A DNA stretch of 64,000 nucleotides from Sarcophilus harrisii (Eukaryota; Chordata; Mammalia; Dasyuromorphia; Dasyuridae): NCBI RefSeq assembly GCF_902635505.1, contig NC_045427.1, positions 56,942,539 through 57,006,538 on the forward strand, in the 5' to 3' direction. The first letter of the stretch is position 1. Each line of letters starts with the position of its first letter. A program made the translations under genes and the position numbers. Shown here piece by piece: positions 56,401 through 63,552 of the stretch. Below the pieces are notes generated by a model that was given only the letters and a program-made list of their open reading frames with translations, searched no databases and was not told the origin of the DNA.

Positions 56401-59400
56401 ACATAAAATGGCAGAGTTGGAAGGGAGATGGGATGTGGAATATTAGAGCTGGAAGGAGTCTTAAGACTTCATGTAGGATAACCTCCTCATGTTACAGATA
56501 GGGGAATGAGATATGGAGAAAGCAAATAAGAAGTGAATTTCCTTCAGTCATGGAACTAGAGACAGTGATAGAGCAGAGGCAGATTCTGACAGGGAAGTAC
56601 ACAGGCTTGGAAGATCACATTCAAGTCCTGCCCCAGACATTTACTAATTGTGATTCTGAGTCTGAACTCAGAAGGACGCATGTTCAAATCTGGCCTTTTG
56701 GCTTACTAATTGAGTGACCCCAGGCAAGTCACTTAATGTGTCTCCCTTAGTATCCTCAACTGTAACGTGGAAATAAAAAGCATCTTCCTTACAGGGTTGT
56801 TGTGAGGATCAAATGAGTTTATCTTTGTATCTGGCACATTGCAGGCACTTGTAAATGCTTATTTTCTCCCTCATGGTCCTTACCTCCAAATTGAGGGTTT
56901 TGAACTAGATGGTCTCTAAGATCTATTCCAGCTGTAAATCTATAACCCTGCAATCCAGGTCCCAGGGGTCCAGGGTTCTTTTTACCATCCAAGAATGCCT
57001 TTATATCCCACTTGATCAATCCATCAAAAAATATGTAATAACAACAACACAGTAGTAGTACAACTGTATCATAATAATAACCCAGGGTTCCTGGGTCCTC
57101 AGGAAGCATGAGCATCTCTGGTATGAGGGCTTCTCATCCACCTCTGGTGCCCATCTGTGGCCCCAAGAAGCTGGAGTTGAGGTTTGCAAAAGCTTTACAT
57201 AGGTTAACTCTTTTGCTGCTCATAACAACCCCAGGAGATAGTTGCTATTATTATCCCTAGTTTACAAATGAGGAAACTGAGGCACAGAGAGGTGAAGGGA
57301 TTTGTGCCCTAGCGGGTGTCCAAGGCAGGATTGGAGCTCAGATTTTCCTGACTTCATGTCCTTTGCTTTATCCAGTATGCTTCCCCCTCCCCTCTCCCAG
57401 ATGCACTTTTCCCTGGGTTTCCTCCTGGACTGAGACGAGGTTGGGAGCCGGGCAAATGCTCCTCAGACTAACCTGGAACTTTCGTTGGCAGGAGCTCCCG
57501 ATCGAAACACTGTAGCGCCTGCAACAAATGTGTCTGTGGTTTTGACCATCACTGCAAATGGCTCAACAACTGCGTGGGGGAGAGAAATTACTGGTAAGAG
57601 AGGGGCCCAGAGAAGCCCTTTTAGCCCCTCAAGTGCACCCCCTGGGTGCCTTTCCACTCTACTTCATTGCTTCCCTTGAAATCTATCTTGAAAAGAGTGA
57701 CCCTCATTTGGCTCCTAGATGAACTTTTGAGTTCATTTTAGTATAAATTCTGTTCCTTGAGAATCAGCCCTTCTCTTTGGGCCAACTGGAAGTGGAGGGG
57801 GACAGGAGGAGTGATACAGCGTGGATATCCCAGACACTTCTGTTTGGCTGAAGAACTTTATGTTCCGCATGGAACAAGGCAGAGGAAAGAATGAGATACT
57901 GTCATTGAAGTGGCACAGAATCCTACTGTGATTATTCTGGTGTCCTCAGTCTTTAGGTCTCACTCCTTTTCTTTCCCACATAGGGAAAGATACTTTACTT
58001 CAGATAAAGAGGTGTTTCAGGCAACAGAGGGTTCTTGAAAGGGTTGCTAGACTAGCAGTATTCTGCCGGTGGCACAGTGGATAGGGAGCTGGCCCTGGAA
58101 TCAGGAAGACTCATCTTCACGAGTTCAAATCTGGGCTCAGCCACTGACTAGCTATGTGATCCTAGACAAGTCATTTAATCCTATTTGCCTCAGTTTCCTC
58201 ATCTGTCAAATGAGCTGGAGAATTCCAATATCTTTACCAAAATGACCCCAAGTGGGATCATGGAGAGTGGGACACAACTGAAAAACAACTGAACAACAAT
58301 AACAAATTATTCTGGAGATAGTTTATCCTTGACAGCAACTCAATCCTTCACAGCTGACTTAAGGGAGACTCCCACTCATAGAGTCCTAGTTCTGGAGTTG
58401 GAAGGGACCTTAGAAGGACAACAAGTCCAAGTCCAGCGGAGGCAAGTTAAGTGACTTGTCCAGGACCACACAGCAAGTGTGTCGGACCCGTGATCTTCAT
58501 GGCTTTGAGCCCTGAGCTCTTCCAGCAAAGGTAGAATGGATGCTCATTGGCTCTGTGCTAGAGTGTTCTTTCCCCTACAGGTAGGGCTTGGATGAGGCAG
58601 CTTCTAACACTCGCAGTTTTCTGCTCTCTGGAGGCTCCTCCCTAAGTCACCAGGCCTCTCCCCCTACACTTTCTCTCTCCTCCCTAAGAGACTTGCACCC
58701 CTATTTCCTGAGGAGGTTGCTCCTGTCTTTGTTATCTCCAGTTCCACTCTGAGTTTTAACACTTAACCGCACAAATATCTCACTTATTCTGAGCTGACCT
58801 TTTCTGCCTATGGGCTTGGCTGGTGGCCACGGCCCATCCCCACCTTTGCTTCAGTCCTGCTTTCTTTGCTCTGTGCCAAAGGGCTTCCATGAAGATGGCT
58901 GTGAGCTGCCCACAGCCCGCCCTGCAGTCAGCCACTTGTTTGCTACCCTGGAATTGCAGGGAAGTCGTCACCTGTCAGAGCCTCAGTTGGCTCATCTGCT
59001 AGAGGAGGAGATCGGGCAGATTTCTGAGGTTCCTTCTGGCCTCTCAGCTCTGAGATCCTTTGACCACCTTCCTCCTCCTCTTCCTCCCCCTCCCCTCCAC
59101 TCCTCCTCCTCCTCCTCCTCCTCCTTCTTCTCCTCTTCCTCCTTCTCCTCCTCCTCCTCCTCCTCCTCCTCCTCCTCCTCCTCATCTCCAGCACAACACT
59201 GCTATGTGTTAGGCACTGCATTAAGAGCTTCACAAATCATGTCCACCCTGGGAGCTAGTATTGCCCCCATTATACAGTTGAGGAAACCGAGGTAGGCAGT
59301 GGCGAAGTAGCTCTCCCAAGGTCCCCCAGCTGGTGAGTGTCTAAGGCCAGGTCTCGGGCCAGGCTGCCTCCAGGCTCAGTGCTCCCCCAGGCAGTCTCAG

Positions 59401-61502
59401 CACCCTCAGCTCCTTCCCCTGCGGCCCAGGCTGCCGACTGGTGCTGGCCCGGCCCGGACCCCACGTCTCTGGGGGGGACTCCCTGACTCCGGAGTGGGTC
59501 ATCCTGTTGCAGGCCATGGGATGTGGACCAGAGCCGGGGCAACCTTGGCTTGTGTTTCCCTCAGGCTCTTCTTGAACAGTGTGGTGTCAGCCCTGCTGGG
59601 GGTCCTGCTGGTGGTGCTCATCGCCTTCTACATCTTTGTGGAGTTCTTTATCAACCCCATGCGGCTTCGGACCAACAAACACTTTGAAGGTGGGATGGTC
59701 TTCCTGGTCGGCCGGCCTCCCTTCCCTCTCCTCCTGCCATAGGGCAGACCTACTGGGTGTCAGGCACTGGCTAAGACAGGTTCCCCATCCTCAGGGACAG
59801 CCCAGGAGGCCAAGCAGGCAGAAGCCCAGAAGGCCCCGGGGGTCTGGGAGGCATGGCAAACGCTCTGTGCTTCTGAGGAGGGACCTGTGGCTGGGGCTGT
59901 CATGGACAGGCAACAGTACAAGCAAGGGCATTGAGGGAGGAAGGAGGAGGCTGTGTTCGGAGGGGGGACGATGGGCCAGCCAGGCTGGAGTAGGCAGTAT
60001 GTGAGGGGGAAGTAGGAAAGTGGCTAGAAACAGAGGCTGCTGATGGCCCTGAGGTCCGGGCAGGGAGCCTGTTAGACCAGGGCAGTCCTCCGGACCCCTC
60101 CCCGCTCTGCCCCCTGAGCTGGGCAGGGAGCCTGTTAGACCAGGGCGTTCCTCCGGACCCCTCCCTACTCTGCCCCCAGGGATCTTTGGCAGGAAGTGGG
60201 CTGACCCCTGGGAGCCACGGTGGGAACCCTTTGGCTGCAGCCTGCCCTCCCTCCCCACTGTTCCCTGAGCCAGCTCAGGAGCCGAGACTGCAGCCTGCCC
60301 TGTTGATTTTTTAGTCCTGAAGAATCACACCGACGTTTGGTTCGTGTTTCTCCCCGCGGCCCCCGTGGAGACCCAGGCCCCTGCCATCCTCGCCTTGGCT
60401 GCCCTCCTCATCCTGCTGGGCCTGCTCTCTGTGGTGTTGCTGGGACATCTTCTCTGCTTCCACATCTATCTCAGTACGTAACCTGACGTCTCCCTGGGCC
60501 CCCGGCCCCACTCACCTAGCTGGCCTGCCTTGAGTGGGGAGGAGTGGAAGAGGTTCCTATCCTCCTCACAGCACCTCCAGCATACTGAGTGGAAAGACCC
60601 CTGGCTCTCTAGGTGGTCCCAGTGCTGTTGCTCCCTAGCCCCCAAAACTTGGCTGGCAACCCCCCCACACCCTCCAGCTCTGAGAGTTGCTCGGCCACAT
60701 CGGTCTGGGTCCCCAGGCCCCTTCCCCTCCGAGACCCACGTCCTCCCCATCTGCTCCCCAAGCCGTGTCTCTGCTGCAGTTACGCTGCTCTCCACACGGT
60801 GGCACCCCCCTCTGCAGGATGCAGAGTGTGAGCCTCCCAGCAGCCTGCCATCCGTCAGAAGCACGGGATGGGGCTCCTGGGCCCAGAGGTCTGCAGGAGC
60901 CTTGGGCTGTGACACAGCCAGGACTTCTCCTCTCTGCCCACCAGGGACCATTACTTGGGCCTGTTTCTCACGGGCAAAGCCATCTCCAAGGTGCAGAGCA
61001 GAGGGTGGCCCACAGGTTTCCATAATACTGGATACTGAGCAGAGTTGGGGCGGGAGGGGGGAGTGGTTTAAAAAAAGAAAGGCCCTGGGATGGGCTTCCA
61101 AAGACACAGGCCACCGTCCCCCTCCTGCCCTCTGTGCCAGGGCAGATCTCGCCCTTTCTACATGTCCTCACTCCCATGCCCTCTGAACCGAAGAGGAAAA
61201 CCAAGTCAGTAACACCAGATGTGGCTCTAAGGTTCCTCCTGAACTTCTGGGCCTCCTTCATTCCACTGGGGGGACTCTCATTGCTGGGCACACTGCCTGA
61301 CTTTTCCTTCCCTGAGTCATTCCGTAGCCCAGTGGGCAGCTCGTGTCCTCTGCGATTGGGAGGGAGCCACCAGCTTGTCCCGTGTCCTCTTTCCACTTCT
61401 CCAGTATGGCACAAACTAACCACCTATGAGTACATCGTGCAGCAGCGGCCCCCAAAGGAGGTGAAGGAGACCCAAAAGGAGCCGAAGATGCGACCCATGC
61501 AG
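44206..61502 (+). CDS. ZDHHC1: Palmitoyltransferase ZDHHC1, 5' six coding exons (partial)
   Basis: A DHHC-type protein S-acyltransferase of ER/endosomal membranes; in mammals it is reported to associate with STING and support DNA-virus sensing. Exons are 44206-44448, 49758-49933, 57492-57593, 59565-59689, 60315-60473 and 61405-61502, totalling 903 bases or 301 codons, all joins in frame. The protein starts [16 protein letters not shown], has TM segments at about 49-71, 79-97, 176-200 and 237-266, the Cys-rich domain [11 protein letters not shown] and DHHC at 158-161. It tracks the human protein closely by recall. The start is the ATG immediately after an AG acceptor; human has a few extra residues (MYK) that an upstream exon might supply. 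The C-terminal cytosolic tail lies beyond the window. An odd Trp174 replaces the usual Arg of NYR. Confidence 0.96.
44640..44815 (-). repeat. Ancient interspersed repeat fragment
   Basis: It contains AAGTGCTTATTCATCTTCTA, CTAGGCATCCACCATCCTGG and GACCTCAAGAAAGTTTCATT, the same repeat type as 17085-17270. It is in ZDHHC1 intron. Confidence 0.5.
44820..45450. other. ZDHHC1 intron, nothing recognised
   Basis: No exon, RNA gene or named repeat. Confidence 0.4.
45452..45542. repeat. (CTTC)n tetranucleotide microsatellite
   Basis: About 22 CTTC units with a few CTTT variants towards the right end. Confidence 0.95.
45745..45950 (-). repeat. MIR-family CORE-SINE fragment
   Basis: It contains TTTAGAGCTAGGAAAAATCT, AGAGGAGGAAAATGAGGGCC and AGTAGAGTTGGAATTTCAGT. 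Confidence 0.55.
45955..46655. other. ZDHHC1 intron, nothing recognised
   Basis: No supported exon or named repeat. Confidence 0.4.
46660..47450 (-). repeat. CR1/L3-type LINE reverse transcriptase fragment
   Basis: Read on the minus strand it follows the CR1/L3 ORF2 order: a piece like CAAGTCTTGAAAAGAGCAGA, then CTGGCAAAATTATAGACACG with ATTATTAAAGGCAC, then TAATCAAGAGCCAACAAAGC and TTCATTTCCTTTTCTGACAA. It is strongly diverged. The part left of about 46900 is less clear. The call is by recall of the consensus. Confidence 0.55.
47515..48050 (-). repeat. L1-family LINE 3' region
   Basis: On the plus strand: GTTATACATGTGCAATCATA, TCATTGTATTGCTGAGAATA, CACTTTGCATCAGTTCGTGT and GATATACCACAATTTGTTCA, an older L1 subfamily in minus orientation like 52140 and 62030. 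Confidence 0.7.
48130..48235 (+). repeat. L2-type 3' end
   Basis: It contains CCAGGGTAGGGACTTTCTTT, CACAATGCCTGGTACC and AAATAAACACTTAACAAC. Confidence 0.6.
48240..48825. other. ZDHHC1 intron, nothing clearly recognised
   Basis: A pyrimidine-rich stretch is at about 48232-48300 and a possible MIR scrap near 48685. No exon is supported. Confidence 0.4.
48830..48990 (-). repeat. MIR-family CORE-SINE fragment
   Basis: It contains TTTACAACCGGAAAGGACCT, TTACAAATGAGGAGCTGAGG and CCAGTATTCAAATCAGATCT. A further scrap lies at about 49185-49300. Confidence 0.55.
48991..49757. other. ZDHHC1 intron before coding exon 2
   Basis: Mostly unique sequence with a CORE-SINE scrap near 49185-49300. The acceptor of the next exon ends TGGGCTCAG at 49757. 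Confidence 0.5.
49758..49933 (+). CDS. ZDHHC1: ZDHHC1 coding exon 2 (residues 82-139, TM2)
   Basis: It encodes [17 protein letters not shown] (TM2), then [37 protein letters not shown] and CDVD. The acceptor is GGCTCAG and the donor GTGAGT at 49934. It contains the DPxD-like segment (SIDPAD) and the first zinc-binding cysteines of the Cys-rich domain. It is nearly identical to the human exon by recall. Confidence 0.96.
49965..49987 (+). repeat. Run of 23 G just after a ZDHHC1 splice donor
   Basis: An uninterrupted G homopolymer starts 31 bases after the GTGAGT donor of coding exon 2. Its exact length is likely to vary and to be error-prone in sequencing. Confidence 0.9.
50205..50310 (-). repeat. 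MIR fragment
   Basis: It contains AATTATCCCCATTTTGTGGA, GGAGGAAACTGACTCTGGGA and CTGGTGTCACAAAGCTAGCA. Confidence 0.6.
50630..50775 (-). repeat. CORE-SINE fragment
   Basis: It contains GATCATCGAATCCAACCCTT, GAGATTAAGTGCTTTGCCCA and TTCAGTGCTCTTTCCAC. Confidence 0.6.
50770..50985. repeat. AT-rich low-complexity stretch (TAATGTAATATA type)
   Basis: Nearly pure A/T with G only as single bases, built from degenerate TAATGTAATA and TATATTACATTATA units. Confidence 0.8.
51000..52135. other. ZDHHC1 intron, nothing recognised
   Basis: The sequence at about 51110-51620 looks unique. A short minus-strand open frame at 51116-51319 shows no domain. No exon is supported. Confidence 0.35.
52140..52720 (-). 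repeat. L1-family LINE 3' region
   Basis: On the plus strand: AAACATATTTCCATATTTGT, CCATCACAGTTGATCATTTC, CACTTCACTCAGAAAGCAGT and CAGTCATTCCCCAAATGATG. It is a minus-oriented L1 of an older type. Confidence 0.75.
52730..53880. other. ZDHHC1 intron, little recognised
   Basis: Possible SINE scrap at about 53190-53330 (GGATTTAGAGTCAGAACAAA) and a TAG/AAT run at 53830-53858. No exon is supported. Confidence 0.4.
53885..54035 (-). repeat. L1-family LINE fragment
   Basis: On the plus strand: TGGAATCTCAGAGTTGTAAT, TTGTATTTGTCTAAGTATTG and GATTTGGAGCACTTTTTAAT, an order also found in reverse L1 copies. Confidence 0.5.
54070..54235 (-). repeat. MIR-type CORE-SINE fragment
   Basis: It contains TTATCCCTATTTAACATATG, AGGAAATTGAAACCTAGG and CAAGATTCAAATTCAGGCCT. 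Confidence 0.6.
54380..54598 (+). repeat. MIR-type CORE-SINE
   Basis: It contains GATGATTCTGGCCAAGTCAT, TTAAGTTTCCTAGGTGATAA and TTGTTGTGAGATTGCAATAA, a plus-oriented MIR, ending at the simple-repeat block. Confidence 0.65.
54600..55475. repeat. TTG then TCTG/TTTGTG simple-sequence block with ~210-bp internal duplication
   Basis: A short TTG run leads into about 850 bases of TCTC, TCTG and TTTGTGTC units. A segment around 54826-54955 recurs at about 55037-55165 with matching order (ATGTTTCTCCATCT at 54941 and 55151). The plus-strand open frames of up to 170 codons are Ser/Leu/Val/Cys runs and are not genes. Confidence 0.9.
55480..56335. other. ZDHHC1 intron, unrecognised unique sequence
   Basis: No repeat family is recognised at about 55640-56110. 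A 97-codon plus frame at 55668-55961 has no visible domain and no flanking splice logic I trust. Confidence 0.35.
56344..56475. repeat. Four degenerate 33-34-bp tandem units
   Basis: Unit starts at about 56344, 56378, 56411 and 56443 all carry a TCAGAxxTGGAAGGGA-like core. The core itself resembles a CORE-SINE segment (AGAGCTGGAAGGGACCTTAG). Confidence 0.6.
56600..56865 (+). repeat. MIR-type CORE-SINE
   Basis: It contains GCATGTTCAAATCTGGCCTT, GACCCCAGGCAAGTCACTTA, GGGTTGTTGTGAGGATCAAA and CTGGCACATTGCAGGCACTT. Confidence 0.75.
56870..57180. other. ZDHHC1 intron, nothing clearly recognised
   Basis: A CORE-SINE tail-like piece (CTAAGATCTATTCCAGCTGT) lies near 56917. No exon is seen. Confidence 0.4.
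57185..57375 (-). repeat. MIR-type CORE-SINE
   Basis: It contains CATAACAACCCCAGGAGATA, GTTTACAAATGAGGAAACTG and GCAGGATTGGAGCTCAGATT. It ends about 115 bases before ZDHHC1 coding exon 3. Confidence 0.8.
57492..57593 (+). CDS. ZDHHC1: ZDHHC1 coding exon 3 (residues 140-173, DHHC active site)
   Basis: It encodes [17 protein letters not shown], then the DHHC tetrad (158-161) with catalytic Cys161, and [12 protein letters not shown]. The acceptor is TTGGCAG and the donor GTAAGA at 57594. The last two bases (TG) join the first G of exon 4 to give TGG, Trp174, where human has Arg in NYR. All zinc-ligand Cys and His residues I can identify are present. Confidence 0.96.
57600..58055. other. ZDHHC1 intron, nothing recognised
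   Basis: No exon or named repeat. Confidence 0.45.
58062..58308 (+). repeat. tRNA-headed SINE with RTE-like tail
   Basis: It contains GGTGGCACAGTGGATAGGGA, GAATCAGGAAGACTCATCTT, CAGTTTCCTCATCTGTCAAA, GACCCCAAGTGGGATCATGG and terminal GAACAACAATAACAAA. It is a nearly complete copy. Confidence 0.85.
58375..58485 (-). repeat. CORE-SINE fragment
   Basis: It contains AGTTCTGGAGTTGGAAGGGA, GTTAAGTGACTTGTCCAGGA and CCACACAGCAAGTGTGTC. Confidence 0.6.
58490..59066. other. ZDHHC1 intron, little recognised
   Basis: No exon is supported. A CORE-SINE-like scrap may lie at about 58960-59060 (GAGCCTCAGTTGGCTCATCT). Confidence 0.4.
59068..59183. repeat. (TCC)n trinucleotide microsatellite
   Basis: CTC/TCC units with a few TTC interruptions. 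The minus-strand Arg-run and plus-strand Ser-run frames are artefacts. Confidence 0.95.
59193..59355 (-). repeat. MIR-type CORE-SINE
   Basis: It contains TGCTATGTGTTAGGCACTGC, ATTATACAGTTGAGGAAACC and a GTCCCCCAGCTGGTGAGTGT segment. Confidence 0.75.
59565..59689 (+). CDS. ZDHHC1: ZDHHC1 coding exon 4 (residues 175-215, TM3)
   Basis: The acceptor is TTTCCCTCAG and the donor GTGGGA at 59690. It encodes [36 protein letters not shown] and NKHFE. This is TM3 and the following conserved NPMRLRTN segment. Confidence 0.96.
59700..60314. other. ZDHHC1 intron with a 63-bp tandem duplication
   Basis: Mostly unique GC-rich intron. The duplicated unit is at 60058-60177. The acceptor for the next exon is TTGATTTTTTAG at 60303-60314. 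Confidence 0.6.
60058..60177. repeat. Tandem duplication, ~57-bp copies at 63-bp period
   Basis: GGGCAGGGAGCCTGTTAGAC, CAGGGC, TCCTCCGGACCCCTCCC and CTCTGCCCCC occur twice, starting at 60058 and 60121, with about four differences. Confidence 0.9.
60315..60473 (+). CDS. ZDHHC1: ZDHHC1 coding exon 5 (residues 217-268, TM4)
   Basis: It encodes [37 protein letters not shown] and [15 protein letters not shown] (TM4). The donor is GTACGT at 60474. Codon 269 is split A/TA and reads Ile where human has Met before WHKLTTYEY. Confidence 0.96.
60480..61404. other. ZDHHC1 intron 5, unique GC-rich sequence
   Basis: Open frames of up to 218 codons overlap here on both strands but look like GC-rich chance frames; no domain is visible. 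The acceptor of the next exon is ACTTCTCCAG. Confidence 0.5.
61405..61502 (+). CDS. ZDHHC1: ZDHHC1 coding exon 6 (residues 269-301)
   Basis: It encodes [19 protein letters not shown] then [13 protein letters not shown]. This includes the TTxE-type motif of DHHC enzymes (TTYE). The donor is GTACCC at 61503, phase 0; in human the next residues are EMEFYMRTF, which must lie beyond 64000. Confidence 0.94.
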
Positions 61503-61559
61503 GTACCCGGGCTCAGGGAGGAAGTCGGGCCTGGGGAGGTTGTGGGGTAGGGAGCGGGT

Positions 61560-61740
61560 CAAGAAGAAGCTCTCCTCCTCACTTCTGTGGCCAATTCAAA
61601 GACAGGGGGCAGACTCTGTCTGTGGTGCCCGGTGATTTATTCATTATAAGCCTCAGGTTCCTTATTTATAAAAGGAAGGAATTAGGCTGCCTGGCTTTGG
61701 CAGTTCTTTCTTGTTCAAGATTTATGGTCCTATGAACTCA
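61560..61740. other. ZDHHC1 intron, nothing clearly recognised
   Basis: A possible CORE-SINE scrap (CCTCAGGTTCCTTATTTATA) is present. Confidence 0.4.
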
Positions 61741-61744
61741 TAAA

Positions 61745-62029
61745 ATTTAAAAATACCTTTTACTTACAGATTTTGGTTTTATATCACCTACATTTTCCAA
61801 TGTATCCCTTCCCTGTACCCATCCCAGAGGATTGTCCCTTATAATAAGAAATAAAAAGAAGGGAGGAAAAGATTCAGCAATATTAGCTCACATGTCAGAA
61901 AAGATTAATAATTGCAGTGTTTCATATCCATAGTCTCCCACTTTTGTAAAACAAAATTTAGAAAGAAGGGCCTTCTGTTTCTTCTCTGGGACTGACTAAG
62001 CTTGGTCATTATGATTTCATGGCATTCCT
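61745..62029 (-). repeat. Probable LINE 3' sequence, minus strand
   Basis: It contains segments such as TTTTACTTACAGATTTTGGT and AATAAGAAATAAAAAGAAGG that resemble tails of marsupial LINE copies read in reverse. The family is not certain. Confidence 0.4.
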
Positions 62030-63055
62030 TTTTAAAAGTTTAACATTTTTATTTAAAATTTTGAGTTCCAAATTCTCTCCCTCTCTGAGATGGTACATAT
62101 TCAGATATAGATTATACATGTGCAGTCATGTGAAACATTAGTCATTTTATAGAAGACTCAAAAGAAAAAAAAAAGAAAAAAGTAAAAAACAGCATGAGTC
62201 AGTTTGTATTCAGTTAATATTAGTTCTTTCTTTAGAGGTGGGGGTAGCATTTTTTTTATATGAGGCCTTTGAGATTGTCTTGGATCATTGTATTGCCGAG
62301 AATAGCCAAGCTTTTCATTGAGAAGTATTGTTGTACAATGTTCTTCTGGTTCTGTTTATTTCCCTGTGCATCAGTTCATGTAAGTTTTTCCAGGTTTTTA
62401 CAGCCTTCAGTTTTGATTATGTTGTTGTTTTTTTCCATTTATATTGTTGTAGTCATTGGATATTTTGTTTTCAGAAATCTGCCTAATTTCATTTTGCATT
62501 GATTCATGTCTTCCTATGTCTGTTGTCATCACATTCAATACTTCTTACAACACAATGATATTTGAGTACATTCATGGAGCTCCATTTATTTAGCCGCTTC
62601 CCATTCTCAATGGGCATCTACTTTATTTCCCGTTCTTTGTTGCCACAAAATTTCCGTTATAAACATTTTGTTGCATATTGGGTCTTTCTTTTGGCCAATG
62701 GGTATATCCCTAATAGCAGGATCTCGAGGTCAAAGGGTGTAGATCTTTTACTCATTCTCTTTGAATGTTTTTCTAGACTGGTTGGACCAGTTCATAGTTT
62801 GTTCAGCAGTGTATTAGTGATCTTGGCTTTTTCCAACCCTTCCAAAAGTTACAATTCCCACCTCTTGTTGCTTTTGCCAATTTGGGTTTAAAGTGAAACT
62901 TCATTGTTCTTTTATATTTGCATTTCTCTTACTGTTGGTGATTTGGAGCATTCTTTCACATGCTTATTAATACTTTGTAGTTCTTTTGAGGACTGTGCTT
63001 TTCATTTGATAGTTTGTCTTTGGGTTTATATTTTGTTACTTCTCTATGTATCTTG

Positions 63056-63290
63056 GTGTAGGTGGCTCAGTGAATAGCATGCCTGGCCTGGAGTCAGAAA
63101 GACTGATCTTCCTAAGTTCAAATCTAGCTTCAGATACTCCTCATGCAAGTCACTTTTCCTTTTTTTGCCTCATTTAGTCATCTGTAAAATGATCCGAGAA
63201 GGAAATGTCAAAGGACTCCAGTATCTCTATTAAGAAAATCCCCCAAATGAGGTCATAAAGTCAGACACAATTTAAACAACAAAAATTATC
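63056..63290 (+). mobile_element. RTE-tailed SINE inserted into the L1
   Basis: It contains GGTGGCTCAGTGAATAGCAT, CCTAAGTTCAAATCTAGCTT, CTCCAGTATCTCTATTAAGA, a GAGGTCATAAAGTCAGAC segment and terminal AAACAACAAAAATT. TATCTTG flanks both sides, a possible 7-base target duplication. Confidence 0.75.
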
Positions 63291-63487
63291 TTGAATATTA
63301 AACTCTAGTCAGAAATACTTGATACTTGGATGTTTTTATTGTCAAATACTTACCTGCTAAGTGCAGTATTTGCATAAATTTTTTTCATGCAAAAGCTTTT
63401 TGATTTCATATAGGAAAAATGTCCAATTTAATATTTTTAATCACCTCTGTCATACAAGACACCTCATAGCCAAACCTATGAAAGGTA

Positions 63488-63525
<38 letters not shown>

Positions 63526-63552
63526 TGTATATATGTGTATATACTGTATATG
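63488..63552. repeat. (TA)n microsatellite with TACTGTATATA units
   Basis: About 17 TA units are flanked by repeated ACTGTATATA motifs. Confidence 0.9.

Noticed and set aside
58943-59233. Arg-rich minus-strand frame resembling a nucleic-acid-binding tail
   Set aside because: It is the translation of the (TCC)n microsatellite.
60466-61186. Two 213-218-codon frames on opposite strands in ZDHHC1 intron 5
   Set aside because: They overlap each other, lie inside a confirmed intron, and show no domain.
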